Shown here: positions 8,329 through 15,757 of the stretch, one piece after another
How positions within the stretch are numbered: the stretch's first letter is position 1
Layout of the letters: every line of letters starts with the position of its first letter
Assembly (NCBI RefSeq): GCF_020889785.1
Contig: NZ_JACMYK010000032.1
Coordinates: 1-60,818, forward strand
Length of the DNA stretch: 60,818 nucleotides
Direction: 5' to 3'
From: Bradyrhizobium acaciae
GTDB taxonomy: Bacteria > Pseudomonadota > Alphaproteobacteria > Rhizobiales > Xanthobacteraceae
Position numbers and translations under genes: made by a program
The notes under the pieces: model-generated
Databases searched by the model: none
The model's input: the letters and a program-made list of their open reading frames with translations, nothing else
What the model was told of the DNA's origin: nothing

Positions 8329-8526
8329 TTATTTCTTGATGGCGCTACGCGGCTTGATCGAGAGGCCGAGGCGCATCGCCATCTTCTTGATTCGCTCCGG
8401 CGAGCGGCCGGTCGCTTTCACGACCTCCTCTAGCGACTTTGAGGAGCGTGCCAGTTCCATCAGTCGTCGGTCCTCCTTGAACGACCACCGCGGCTTTCGG
8501 GCCATCTTGTTGGTATCCTTGTGCAT
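8329..8526 (-). CDS. Small putative DNA-binding (SANT/Myb-like) protein, 65 aa
   Basis: A 65-residue basic protein starting MHKDTNKMARKPRWSFKEDRRL. WSFKEDRRLMELARSSKSLEEVVKATGRSPERIKKMAMRLGLS reads as a three-helix unit: a Trp followed by acidic residues, then a turn and a helix-turn-helix with the TGRSPERI element. This resembles the SANT/Myb-like or sigma-factor region 4-like helical fold of short rhizobial proteins. It is probably a small cytoplasmic nucleic-acid-binding protein. Target and role are unknown. An internal Met at residue 8 could be the start. Confidence 0.6.
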   Translation of the reverse strand: MHKDTNKMARKPRWSFKEDRRLMELARSSKSLEEVVKATGRSPERIKKMAMRLGLSIKPRSAIKK

Positions 8527-8715
8527 TGCTGGGCAACAAAGCCGCCAGGCGGGGTCGCCTGACGGCCTTGCCGGTGTGGGCCCGGACCTTGGGGAAATGT
8601 CCGGTGGATAAGCAATACCGCTTCCGGATAGGGCCGCAATTGAAACCGGAATTTAACCTAACCTATCAAGGTTACTTGCAGGGTTACTTGGATTTCGAGC
8701 GTGGCAGGAGGCCTT

Positions 8716-8931
8716 ATGCGCAAGGTCGCCATTTTGAGTGCCGCAGCATTTTTACTGTCCGGTTGCTGGCCCGACCCCGAGGTCACGGGATCGACCAACA
8801 GTTGTGCGGCCAATCTCTATAGTCAGTTCAATCCCAAGGTCATGGATCAGTGCGTGAACGCCTGCATCAAATGTGACCACGGCAACGTCACGACCTGCAC
8901 GACCTCCTGCACGCTGAAGGGCGCGCGGTAA
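8716..8931 (+). CDS. Small cysteine-rich lipoprotein (71 aa)
   Basis: A 71-residue precursor starting MRKVAILSAAAFLLSGCWPDP. The lipobox LLSGC puts the lipidated Cys at residue 17. The mature part has six further cysteines (30, 46, 50, 53, 61, 65), in CVNACIKC and CTTSC arrangements, enough for three disulfides or a metal site. A perfect GGAGG ribosome-binding site at 8707-8711 fixes the start; the frame is open upstream to 8701. No named family recognised. It is expected in the outer or inner membrane facing the periplasm. Confidence 0.7.
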   Translation: MRKVAILSAAAFLLSGCWPDPEVTGSTNSCAANLYSQFNPKVMDQCVNACIKCDHGNVTTCTTSCTLKGAR

Positions 8932-9077
8932 TCGATCTGCGAATTTGCCCTTGCGAGCGGCAGTGAGGCCACGCGGCGCCACGCCAACGGCCGCCTTGCG
9001 CGGCGCAATGAACGCCTTTATCGCGTCTCTTAGCGGCGCCGTCATCGGGCCGGAAACTGAGGGCGTGGAACAGCGCG

Positions 9078-9992
9078 ATGAGCGGTCCTTCCTATGTCGC
9101 GGTCGATTGGGGCACCAGCAGCTTCCGGCTCTGGCTAATGAGCGCCGGCGGCCAGGTGCACGGCGAACGCCGCAGCGACCAAGGCATGACCGCGGCCGCC
9201 AGGACCGGCTTTGCGGGCGTGCTGCAATCGCATCTCGACGAACTGGGTGTCGCGGCCGATTTGCCCGTCGTGATCTGCGGGATGGCGGGCGCGCGGCAAG
9301 GCTGGGTCGAGGTCGGCTATGTCGACACACCCGCGCATCTCTCCGACATCCTCAAAGGCGCCGTCGTGGTCGACGGGCAGCCGCGCGATATCCGCATCCT
9401 GCCCGGGATTGCGCAGCGCGATGCCGCGGCACCCGACGTGATGCGTGGCGAGGAGACCCAGCTGCTCGGCGCGCTCGGTCTGGACCCGGCACATGCGGCC
9501 GATGTCTGCATGCCGGGAACGCATTCCAAATGGGTGCGGGTGCGTGGCGGCACGGTCGAGCGCTTTGCGACCTTCATGACCGGAGAGCTGTTCAGTGCGG
9601 TCGCGCGCGACACCATCCTGTCGCACGCCGTTGCCGGCGCGGAGGAGGCGGTCGATGGGGATGCGTTCCGCGCGGCCGTCGCCGAGGCGTATGCCGCGCC
9701 GGCGCACTTAGCCAATCTGCTGTTTCGTGTGCGATCGCGGCAGCTGCTGTTCGGCGGCAGCGCGCAGGCCGCGCGTGAGACGATCTCGGGCACATTGATT
9801 GGCGTCGAGCTGGCCGCGGGCCTTGCCGAGCGGGAGCGAGCAGTGCCGGTTACGCTGATTGCGTCAGGCCGGCTGCAGCGGCTCTATCAAATGGCGCTCG
9901 AACGCCTTTCGATTCCGCTCAGTGTCGTGGATGCGGAGGAGGCGGTTCGCCGTGGCCTTGCCGGCGCCGCCGCGGCGATCTGGAACAATTGA
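9078..9992 (+). CDS. dgoK: 2-dehydro-3-deoxygalactonokinase
   Basis: A 304-residue protein starting MSGPSYVAVDWGTSSFRLWL. The DWGTSS phosphate-1 motif at the N-terminus, CMPGTHSKWVRV in the middle and FMTGELFSAV are characteristic of DgoK, a sugar-kinase/actin-fold enzyme. It phosphorylates 2-dehydro-3-deoxygalactonate to the 6-phosphate using ATP in the cytoplasm (DeLey-Doudoroff pathway). The aldolase gene starts 13 bases after its stop, so the two form an operon. No galactonate dehydratase or dehydrogenase is visible in the window. Confidence 0.93.
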   Translation: MSGPSYVAVDWGTSSFRLWLMSAGGQVHGERRSDQGMTAAARTGFAGVLQSHLDELGVAADLPVVICGMAGARQGWVEVGYVDTPAHLSDILKGAVVVDGQPRDIRILPGIAQRDAAAPDVMRGEETQLLGALGLDPAHAADVCMPGTHSKWVRVRGGTVERFATFMTGELFSAVARDTILSHAVAGAEEAVDGDAFRAAVAEAYAAPAHLANLLFRVRSRQLLFGGSAQAARETISGTLIGVELAAGLAERERAVPVTLIASGRLQRLYQMALERLSIPLSVVDAEEAVRRGLAGAAAAIWNN

Positions 9993-10004
9993 GGGATCCA
10001 ATGC

Positions 10005-10640
10005 ATGAGCATTCCATTTCCGCCGATGAAGCGTCCGTTGGTCGCGATCCTGCGCGGCGTCAAGCCCGACGAAGCCAGTGGCATAGTGAGCGCGCTGATC
10101 GACGCCGGCATGACGGCGATCGAGATTCCGCTGAACTCGCCCGAGCCGTTCCGTTCGATCGAGATCGCGGCGAAGCGCGCACCCACCGACGTGCTGATCG
10201 GTGCGGGCACCGTGCTATCCGCGGCAGATGTCGATCGTCTCCATGACGCCGGCGGCGGGCTCATGGTGTCGCCCAATGTCGATGTCGACGTGCTGGGCCG
10301 CGCCCGGGATCACGCGATGGTCACGATGCCGGGCGTGTTCTCGCCGACCGAAGCCCTGCTCGCGGCACGCGCCGGCGCATCGAGCCTGAAATTCTTTCCG
10401 GCGAGTGTGCTCGGCGCAGCCGGCATCACTGCGATCCGCGCCGTGCTGCCGCCGGATGTGATGATCGCCGCCGTCGGCGGTGTCTCGGACCAGAATTTCG
10501 CAGAGTACGTGAAGGCAGGCATTCGCGCCTTCGGCCTCGGCAGCAGCCTCTACAAGGCGGGCATGACGGTCGCGGATATCGCCGTCAGGGCAAAGGTGAC
10601 GATCGAGGCATATGACGCGGCCGTGCAGGGCGCAGGCTAG
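10005..10640 (+). CDS. dgoA: 2-dehydro-3-deoxy-6-phosphogalactonate aldolase
   Basis: A 211-residue class I aldolase of the KDPG/KDPGal family. The Schiff-base lysine is K129 in ASSLKFFPAS, and the acid/base Glu is E40 in TAIEIPLNSPEPF. A phosphate-binding glycine segment (VGGVSDQNF) follows near residue 163. It cleaves 2-dehydro-3-deoxy-6-phosphogalactonate to pyruvate and glyceraldehyde-3-phosphate. The NSPEP sequence after E40 is typical of DgoA rather than of Eda. It is transcribed with dgoK, immediately upstream. Confidence 0.93.
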   Translation: MSIPFPPMKRPLVAILRGVKPDEASGIVSALIDAGMTAIEIPLNSPEPFRSIEIAAKRAPTDVLIGAGTVLSAADVDRLHDAGGGLMVSPNVDVDVLGRARDHAMVTMPGVFSPTEALLAARAGASSLKFFPASVLGAAGITAIRAVLPPDVMIAAVGGVSDQNFAEYVKAGIRAFGLGSSLYKAGMTVADIAVRAKVTIEAYDAAVQGAG

Positions 10641-10667
10641 AGTCGGCGTGTAACTTTTGGCGGCGCG

Positions 10668-10973
10668 CTAGTCGTCTCGCCTGCCGCCGTCGATAACCCT
10701 GAACAGCGGGGCTGCCTCGCGGGGATTCTCGAGCAGTTCCTCGACCATGGCGATCGCGGCGGCGACGTATTTTTCGGTCGCGGCGTCCAGCGGCCGTTCG
10801 GCTTCGTCTGATAGCGCGAGCTTGGCGCCTTCGAGCAGTTTGCGGGTGCGGACGGCGGACTCGTCGCCGGCGGTGAGGGCGGCGCGGGCGATCGATCGCA
10901 ACACGAACAGCTCGCCCTCCAGCCGCAACAGGCGATCGTTCAGCTTGCTCAGGACAGTGTTCAGGTTCCGCAT
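10668..10973 (-). CDS. Hypothetical protein (101 aa)
   Basis: A 101-residue protein starting MRNLNTVLSKLNDRLLRLEGEL. The ATG at 10973 has GAGAGGA seven bases upstream; the frame is open to 11000. The sequence is almost entirely helical and charged (VLRSIARAALTAGDESAVRTRKLLEGAKL), ending VIDGGRRDD. It is probably cytoplasmic. It converges on dgoA. No family recognised. Confidence 0.55.
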   Translation of the reverse strand: MRNLNTVLSKLNDRLLRLEGELFVLRSIARAALTAGDESAVRTRKLLEGAKLALSDEAERPLDAATEKYVAAAIAMVEELLENPREAAPLFRVIDGGRRDD

Positions 10974-11180
10974 GACGTCCTCTCCGCGCGTTGGACCCAT
11001 CTTCCATACACGGTCAATCCTGACGAAATTCTTGTGGCGGCCACACAGCAGGCGACGGCATCTGACGGAGCCATTTGTGGATCAGGGCGAATGGCCCTAG
11101 TAGAATGTCCAGCGCCGAGGCGCCCCAGGCGGGGCGCGATGGGAGCATCCACTTCACGCCATAATGACGAAGGAATGCAC

Positions 11181-11594
11181 ATGAGGATTGCCGTCGAAAC
11201 CACCGTTGCCGCGCCGATTGCGGATGTCTGGCGCGCGTACACCACGCCCGGCGACATCAAGCAGTGGAATGCCGCCTCCGAGGATTGGCACACCACGGCC
11301 GCGACCGTCGATCTGCGCGCCGGCGGCGCCTTCTCGTCGCGGATGGAAGCCAAGGACGGCAGCATGGGGTTCGATTTCGCCGGCACCTACACCAAGGTCG
11401 AGGAGCCCCGGCTGCTCGAATATGCATTCGGCGATCGCACCGCGCAGGTTGCATTCACGCCGGAGGGCGGCGGCGTCAAGGTGCAGGTCAGCTTCGACGG
11501 CGAGGACACCCATTCGGTCGAGCAGCAGCGCGGCGGCTGGCAGGCGATCCTGGATAATTTCAAACGCTACGTCGAAGCAAACCAGCGATCCTGA
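11181..11594 (+). CDS. SRPBCC family protein (AHSA1-like)
   Basis: A 137-residue protein starting MRIAVETTVAAPIADVWRAY. It has the START/SRPBCC fold signature of the Aha1-C-like group: TPGDIKQWNAASEDWHTT near the N-terminus, a central FDFAGTYTKVEEPRLLEYAFGDR, and the C-terminal RGGWQAILDNFKRYVEAN. Members bind hydrophobic ligands in a helix-grip pocket and their roles are mostly unknown. AAGGA stands six bases upstream of the chosen ATG; an ATG two codons earlier is possible. Confidence 0.85.
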   Translation: MRIAVETTVAAPIADVWRAYTTPGDIKQWNAASEDWHTTAATVDLRAGGAFSSRMEAKDGSMGFDFAGTYTKVEEPRLLEYAFGDRTAQVAFTPEGGGVKVQVSFDGEDTHSVEQQRGGWQAILDNFKRYVEANQRS

Positions 11595-11755
11595 TCCGCG
11601 GCGACCGGAGGACGACGTGACGTTGAAGCGACCGCGCGCGACGATGCCGGCGAGCCTGAAGCAGGCGTTGAAGCGGCGATGGTGCATCGGCCGAGCAAGC
11701 GGGTGAGGTGACAGGTCGGTCGGCGCGATCGCGATAGTGATCCGGAGCAAATGCG

Positions 11756-11968
11756 ATGCGTTTTGTCTTGGCACCAGGTCTGCTGGTCATCCTGTGCGTG
11801 TCTGCGAGCGCCGCACCGCTGCGCCACTCCCACGCACGCCAACCCGGAGCCGTTCGCGCGCCCGCGGCTGTGACGCCGCCGTCGCGCTTCGCCGTTCCCG
11901 GCTGGAGCGACGAGGCGACGCGGCAATGGCTTGACCGCGCCTCGTCCTACGTTGGCTTGGGCGGTTAG
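11756..11968 (+). CDS. Small exported hypothetical protein (70 aa)
   Basis: A 70-residue precursor with a signal peptide (MRFVLAPGLLVILCVSASAA, likely cleaved after ASA) and a mature tail of about 50 residues. The mature part is proline- and alanine-rich, then has SRFAVPGWSDEATRQWLDRASSYVGLGG. GGAG stands eight bases before the ATG at 11756. The tail's W-S-D-E-x-T-x-x-W-L pattern looks like a folded or partner-binding segment. Family not recognised; periplasmic. Confidence 0.5.
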   Translation: MRFVLAPGLLVILCVSASAAPLRHSHARQPGAVRAPAAVTPPSRFAVPGWSDEATRQWLDRASSYVGLGG

Positions 11969-11991
11969 TCGCGGAGCCGCCGGCGCCGAGC

Positions 11992-12288
11992 TCAATCGTC
12001 GTCCTCGGCTTCGGTGCTCCGTGAGTTCGAGGCCGAGCGGCCGCCGTACTGCCGGGGGACGGCGGCAGCCGTTCGCGCGCTCACACCTTCGCTCTCACGC
12101 ATTTCCTTCCGTGCACGCCGCGCCGTTCGCATCGCGCGCTTGATGTTTGGATCGTGCGAGTCCTCGTCGAAGAAAAGGACGATCTCACAGCTCGGGCACT
12201 GGCGCGAATACCCGTTCTGCAGCCGCTTGGCTCGGTCGCGAAAGACGTTCTTGCAGCGTGTGCAACGGACCTGGACGGAATCTTCCAT
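11992..12288 (-). CDS. Small zinc-ribbon protein (98 aa)
   Basis: A 98-residue protein starting MEDSVQVRCTRCKNVFRDRAK. Two CxxC pairs (C9/C12 and C31/C34 in CPSCEIVLFF) form a four-cysteine zinc ribbon in the first 40 residues. A basic helical segment follows (IKRAMRTARRARKEMRE), then a low-complexity tail ending TEAEDDD. It is probably cytoplasmic and binds nucleic acid or protein. The frame is open to 12408, but the ATG at 12288 begins right before the zinc module. Confidence 0.65.
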   Translation of the reverse strand: MEDSVQVRCTRCKNVFRDRAKRLQNGYSRQCPSCEIVLFFDEDSHDPNIKRAMRTARRARKEMRESEGVSARTAAAVPRQYGGRSASNSRSTEAEDDD

Positions 12289-12481
12289 GGTATTCCTGAA
12301 ATGCCGACGAGCAGCGCGAACGTTTGCAATCTGCTTGAGGAAGCAATTCCGGATTAAGAAATTACCAAGCGCGTCGTGTGCAATCGGGGCGGAACTTTGT
12401 TCACGCACGGAGAACTACGGAAGCGTTTCGTGCGCTGAATGATAAAAACAAGACGCGATTTCAGAGCAGACCGTGAACATC

Positions 12482-12518
12482 AAAAGAAAGGCCCCAGCGC
12501 GTGGGCCGCGCTGAGGCC
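12482..12518 (-). terminator. Intrinsic terminator (minus strand)
   Basis: Read on the minus strand, a 12-bp stem (GGCCTCAGCGCG / CGCGCTGGGGCC, one mismatch) with a 5-base loop is followed by TTTCTTTTG. This is a textbook Rho-independent terminator. It lies downstream of the two small minus-strand frames at 12696-13017 and probably ends their transcript, or an antisense RNA from 12520-12700. Confidence 0.75.
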
Positions 12519-12593
12519 AAGTTGACACTTTGGTCGTGAGGCACCGTCACCGGCGCCTCGGTGCCTAACCTATCTTCGTTTCGCTCCAGCCAA

Positions 12594-12719
12594 ATAGCCC
12601 ATATGGGCCATGATCGCTGGCACAAGGTGTGCAGACTTCGGACCATCAGGATGTTGCACCACCTGGGGCTGGAGCCAACGCCGTCCGCAAGCATTTCAAG
12701 CGGACGGCGTTGTGTATTC
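12594..12719 (+). repeat. Dispersed ~130-bp hairpin element, copy 1 (possible small RNA)
   Basis: This copy shares a continuous diverged match with 13262-13392: similar 5' part, GTGTGCAGACTT, TCAGGATnTTGCA, TGGGGCT, then AACGCCGTCCGC and its partner. The 3' end is a perfect 12-bp stem at 12677-12688/12700-12711 around an 11-base loop. A second weak stem (GGTGTGCA with TTGCACC) precedes it. A 12-bp palindrome (GCCCATATGGGC, 12597-12608) is present only in this copy. The layout (conserved core, strong 3' hairpin, TTGTGTATT) suits a small RNA with a terminator, but no promoter was confirmed. Confidence 0.6.
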
Positions 12720-12893
12720 ATCTGCGTCTCTCTTTGATTGCGGCACGACGAACCTCATTGCGTTGCGCACAAGCTCGGTTCGTTGACGCTGCCAATCTCG
12801 CCATTGCTCGATCTCATGGAAGGCCGAGACGAGACAAGCGCCAAGGCAGCTGGACAGCAGCATAAGGCAGAATGCTTGTTCGGCACCGCTCAT
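12696..12893 (-). CDS. Putative small single-pass membrane protein (65 aa)
   Basis: A 65-residue frame starting MSGAEQAFCLMLLSSCLGACL, with one hydrophobic helix (about residues 7-25). A charged tail follows (HEIEQWRDWQRQRTELVRNAMRF). Its ATG lies four bases after the stop of the 39-codon frame upstream, suggesting a two-gene unit. Its stop falls within the loop of the hairpin of repeat copy 1, so the 3' ends overlap in antisense. A minus-strand terminator lies downstream. No family recognised; it could be chance, but the membrane-plus-tail structure and spacing favour a gene. Confidence 0.4.
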   Translation of the reverse strand: MSGAEQAFCLMLLSSCLGACLVSAFHEIEQWRDWQRQRTELVRNAMRFVVPQSKRDADEYTTPSA

Positions 12894-12897
12894 GACA

Positions 12898-13017
12898 TCA
12901 TGGAACGAGAACACCAGGCATCGGCTTTGTCGGGAGCGGAACGAATGCACTGGGCTGGCTCCGCACCATCATCAGCACAGCAAACACGGCTACGGTGACC
13001 GTCAAAAGCTTCGTCAT
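12898..13017 (-). CDS. Putative very small exported or membrane peptide (39 aa)
   Basis: A 39-residue frame starting MTKLLTVTVAVFAVLMMV: a Lys then a 15-residue hydrophobic stretch, like a signal peptide or membrane anchor, ending in a proline-rich tail (PLPTKPMPGVLVP). The next frame (12696-12893) begins four bases after its stop. No strong ribosome-binding site was seen. Supported only by the signal-like N-terminus and the coupling. Confidence 0.35.
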   Translation of the reverse strand: MTKLLTVTVAVFAVLMMVRSQPSAFVPLPTKPMPGVLVP

Positions 13018-13261
13018 GAAATTCGTCAGCAAAGAATGTCCGTAAGAATTCTCGCAGTGTAGCACTCGGCTCGCGAAGCCTTTGTGAACCCTCTCACATG
13101 CGCAGAACGCACACGATCCGGCCGCTCCATTGGATGTCGATCAAGCTGCAATTCCGGGCAACCTGACGCCGGATTGTGCTCGCGGTCCGCTTGCGACGAG
13201 GTGGTTCGCCACGCTTCATTGTGGGGCCGACGAGTTCCAATGCGGGCAGGCCGCCTCCGTG
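13018..13261. other. Intergenic stretch without a supported gene
   Basis: From the start of the 39-residue frame to repeat copy 2. The best frame is a 61-codon minus-strand ORF (13094-13279, beginning MSQIGYHGG) with no ribosome-binding site and a start overlapping the repeat. It is not supported. No hairpin or promoter was recognised. Confidence 0.35.
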
Positions 13262-13392
13262 ATAGCCAATTTGGGACATGCGCCGTTGGCACGAAGTGTG
13301 CAGACTTGGAACTGTCAGGATTTTGCATCACCTTCCTGGGGCTAGGGCCAACGCCGTCCGCATGTATTTCAAGCGGGCGGCGTTGTGCATTT
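13262..13392 (+). repeat. Dispersed ~130-bp hairpin element, copy 2 (possible small RNA)
   Basis: This diverged copy of 12594-12719 lies in the same orientation. The 3' hairpin has the same 5' arm (AACGCCGTCCGC, 13350-13361). The other arm is GCGGGCGGCGTT (13373-13384), where one A has become G. On a plus-strand RNA that turns a U-A pair into U-G and keeps the stem; on the opposite strand it would be an A-C mismatch. This hints that the plus-strand transcript is the functional form. The 5' palindrome of copy 1 is lost here. Confidence 0.6.
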
Positions 13393-13427
13393 TGGCGACG
13401 GCGGGCTCCCGCCAGGCTGCGCTCAGG

Positions 13428-13883
13428 TCAGCGATCGACCGGCCGAAGTTCGAGGTTCTCGATTTTCACCGACGGCGAGGGAGCGTCCTGCTCGTTCGGC
13501 GGAAGCAACGTGATCGGAGCATTCGATCCGCCGATCAGCACGTTGACGCCGGCGCCGTCGGCGTGGGTGTAACCACCGGCAAGATCGTCGCGTCCGAGCC
13601 ACGGCACCGCCGCCATCACCTTCCAGGTCACGGAGACGTCTTGATCGCCGATGAAAGCGTCGAGGTTGCGGATGGCCGCGACGTAGCGCCGATCCGGCGC
13701 GCTATCGACATGCAACACGCAGTCGAGATTGGTCACCGGGCCTAAAATGAACCCGGTATCGGGGCCACCGCGACACTCAAGCGTCCCGGCCTCCACCTGC
13801 TGCGCGTCCGCCGGTCCGACGGGCGTAACAAGAACTGCCGCAACACATGCGGCAGAGGCGATCGAATGGTTCGTTGGACGCAT
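13428..13883 (-). CDS. DUF992 domain-containing protein
   Basis: A 151-residue precursor starting MRPTNHSIASAACVAAVLV, with a signal peptide cleaved after ADA. The mature protein shows the DUF992 pattern: GTLECRGGPDTGFILGPVTNLDCVLHVD, DRRYVAAIRNLDAFIGDQDVSVTWKVMAAV and a final IENLELRPVDR. DUF992 proteins are small periplasmic proteins of Rhizobiales with unknown function, usually with a conserved Cys pair (here C in LECRG and C in LDCVL). The frame is open to 14084, but the ATG at 13883 gives the signal peptide. Confidence 0.85.
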   Translation of the reverse strand: MRPTNHSIASAACVAAVLVTPVGPADAQQVEAGTLECRGGPDTGFILGPVTNLDCVLHVDSAPDRRYVAAIRNLDAFIGDQDVSVTWKVMAAVPWLGRDDLAGGYTHADGAGVNVLIGGSNAPITLLPPNEQDAPSPSVKIENLELRPVDR

Positions 13884-14320
13884 GGTGCTGTACAACGCGA
13901 ATGGACGCGCAATCGGCCCATGACCTCTGATGCGGCCTTCGCTTGTGGTTAAGAGAGCCTTAGAGATCGGGGGCTGCCGCAGCGGGAAGGAAACGTATGC
14001 GAGCGACCCAAGGTCGCGACGTCGAAGCAGCTTGCTCAGGCAAGGTCGATATCGGCGTGGCAGAGGCAGCAGGAAAAAGCGCAACGAGCGGCCCTGGCGC
14101 CGACGCCAGACCGTTCGGATACACGCTCAGCCTGTCCTGCGAAACTACGCCGCCGGGCTCGAAATTCAATGTCCCGGCGGCGCCCTGTTCCAATCTGGGC
14201 CCGCAATCCCAGTGATTGTCTGTCTGCAAGACTGGCGCCAAGGTTCGAAGCCACCGTAATCATACGGGGCTTCGGATGGCGCCGGCCAAGGTCTGGTCGC
14301 TGTCCACGCTCCGCCCGATT
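13884..14320. other. Intergenic stretch without a firmly supported gene
   Basis: 437 bases upstream of the DUF992 gene. A plus-strand 72-codon frame (13997-14215) has a good AAGGA spacing but a composition unlike its neighbours and no recognisable features, so it is not called. The region should hold the DUF992 promoter. No strong hairpin seen. Confidence 0.35.
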
Positions 14321-14404
14321 TCAGCTGTGGTGCTCGAGCTTCCGCATCTCCTGCAAGCGAGCCAGGCAAAAATCCCGATACAATTCGTTGATGAAATCCC
14401 ACAT
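14321..14404 (-). CDS. Very small hypothetical protein (27 aa)
   Basis: A 27-residue frame, MWDFINELYRDFCLARLQEM continuing to RKLEHHS. AGGGGA lies at a good distance upstream of the ATG at 14404. The sequence is a single amphipathic helix with alternating aromatic and acidic residues, unusually non-random for a chance ORF of this size. It is too short for a reliable family call. The start is chosen by the ribosome-binding site; the frame is open to 14533. Confidence 0.4.
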   Translation of the reverse strand: MWDFINELYRDFCLARLQEMRKLEHHS

Positions 14405-14539
14405 GACCGAATCCCCTTGGTCCAATGCTGAGACGCTAGGCCGGGTTTGTTTCCGGCCGGCTTCGCGGCTTGCGGAAAATGGTTTCATCGAGGGGGAGCT
14501 GGGTGGCGGTTCTGGCCGGTGATCTCGCGGCACAACATG

Positions 14540-15757
14540 TCATGCCCGTTGCGGGAAAGGAGGCATGGCAGCCTTCGGCTGCCGGTATCTCATCAAGATG
14601 ATCGCGATCACGGCGGCGCACATGAACGGACCAACGGGCACGAACACGAACGGGAAGGCATATCCCAAGACGAATATGACACTGACGCCGATCCGGAAGG
14701 TGCGTCGGTTCGAAGGCGGCGAGATCTCGTCGTCCATGGTTGCGTTCATGAGAAAGACCAACGCGATCGCCAGGATCGGCATATCGTAGATGGCGAAGTA
14801 AGGAGAAATGAGAGGCGTCACCGCAAGCAGGCTTGCGGCCTGGACGGAGAAGCTGACCTTGCGGCGCCATATGATCAGCACCCAAACTGCGGCTGCCAGC
14901 GCGGTGGCCACGTGCAACGTCATCGCCAATCCGTAGCCAAACCCGGCATACCGAAGAAGACCATAGACACTCTGCAATTTAGGCCAGGGCAGCGCCCCAC
15001 TGAGGTGAAATTGCGTCGTCGCGAACGTTGCCGCCGCACGAAACCCCTCGAATGTATCCCAGCCGAAGATAATTCCGCTGATGAGAAGGAGCGCCGGCAC
15101 CACCAGAGACGCCGTGATGAAGGCACTCCAGCGCTTGGTCGCGATCAACACGAAGGGGAGAAGAACTCCGTATTGAGGCTTGAAGATCAGCAGCCCGAGC
15201 AAGAAGCCGCTGAGGAGCGGGCGCCGATTCAGCGTCAGGAGAACTCCGCCGAGCAGCGAAGCCGCCAGCAGAGAGCTTTGACCGGCAATCAAATCGTAGA
15301 AGACGGGCGGAGCGGCGAGTGCCAGCAGCAGCGCGGCGGAGCGCGGTCGGATCGCATGCACCACGAGAACCCAACAGAGCAGCTTTGCCGCACTCCAGAC
15401 CGCGAATGCAATCGGGAACGGCAGCAGCGCCAGGGGGGCTACAGCCAGGAAAAACACCGGCGGATAAAAAAACGGCACGGGAATTTCATCGTAAGGATAG
15501 GGCGCGTGACCCATCGGCTGCATCCGCAGAACAAGTTGCTGATGCAGTTGTTGCCAATCGTAGGCGGTCGCCGCATGGCCTTCGAGTGCCATCGTGCCGG
15601 CGCCCCAAAAGCATGAAAAGTCGATCCCGGCGTTGCTTCCGCCACTGACAAACATCAGCACCGCCGCAACGATCGTCATGCCGAGCAGGACAGTGCAAGC
15701 CAACGCTTGCGCCGGGTCGTCTCCCGCAGAAACGTCCCAGTCCAGCATTTGCTTCAT
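14540..15757 (-). CDS. GT87-like (DUF2029) membrane glycosyltransferase, second copy
   Basis: A 405-residue polytopic membrane protein starting MKQMLDWDVSAGDDPAQAL, with about 9-10 hydrophobic helices. It carries the DUF2029/GT87 pattern: GIDFSCFWGAGTMALEG and AYDWQQL in the first large loop, VPFFYPPVFFL, LLIFKPQYGVLLP, and FEGFRAAATFATTQFHL. Family members use polyprenyl-phosphate sugars to add residues to envelope glycans or lipids; substrate unknown. It is a paralogue of the gene just upstream. The ATG at 15757 overlaps that gene's stop (ATGA), so the copies are translationally coupled. The frame continues to 16084, but those residues are an out-of-frame shadow of the first copy. Confidence 0.85.
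   Translation of the reverse strand: MKQMLDWDVSAGDDPAQALACTVLLGMTIVAAVLMFVSGGSNAGIDFSCFWGAGTMALEGHAATAYDWQQLHQQLVLRMQPMGHAPYPYDEIPVPFFYPPVFFLAVAPLALLPFPIAFAVWSAAKLLCWVLVVHAIRPRSAALLLALAAPPVFYDLIAGQSSLLAASLLGGVLLTLNRRPLLSGFLLGLLIFKPQYGVLLPFVLIATKRWSAFITASLVVPALLLISGIIFGWDTFEGFRAAATFATTQFHLSGALPWPKLQSVYGLLRYAGFGYGLAMTLHVATALAAAVWVLIIWRRKVSFSVQAASLLAVTPLISPYFAIYDMPILAIALVFLMNATMDDEISPPSNRRTFRIGVSVIFVLGYAFPFVFVPVGPFMCAAVIAIILMRYRQPKAAMPPFPQRA

Noticed and set aside
13094..13279. A 61-codon minus-strand frame (MSQIGYHGG)
   Set aside because: No ribosome-binding site and the start overlaps repeat copy 2.
13997..14215. A 72-codon plus-strand frame with a good ribosome-binding site
   Set aside because: Composition is unlike neighbouring genes, it has no domain or signal peptide, and overlapping minus-strand frames exist. 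Kept only as part of the gap description.
14447..15616. A 389-codon plus-strand frame opposite the second GT87-like gene
   Set aside because: Shadow; the product has no hydrophobic or domain pattern, whereas the minus-strand protein is a clear membrane protein.
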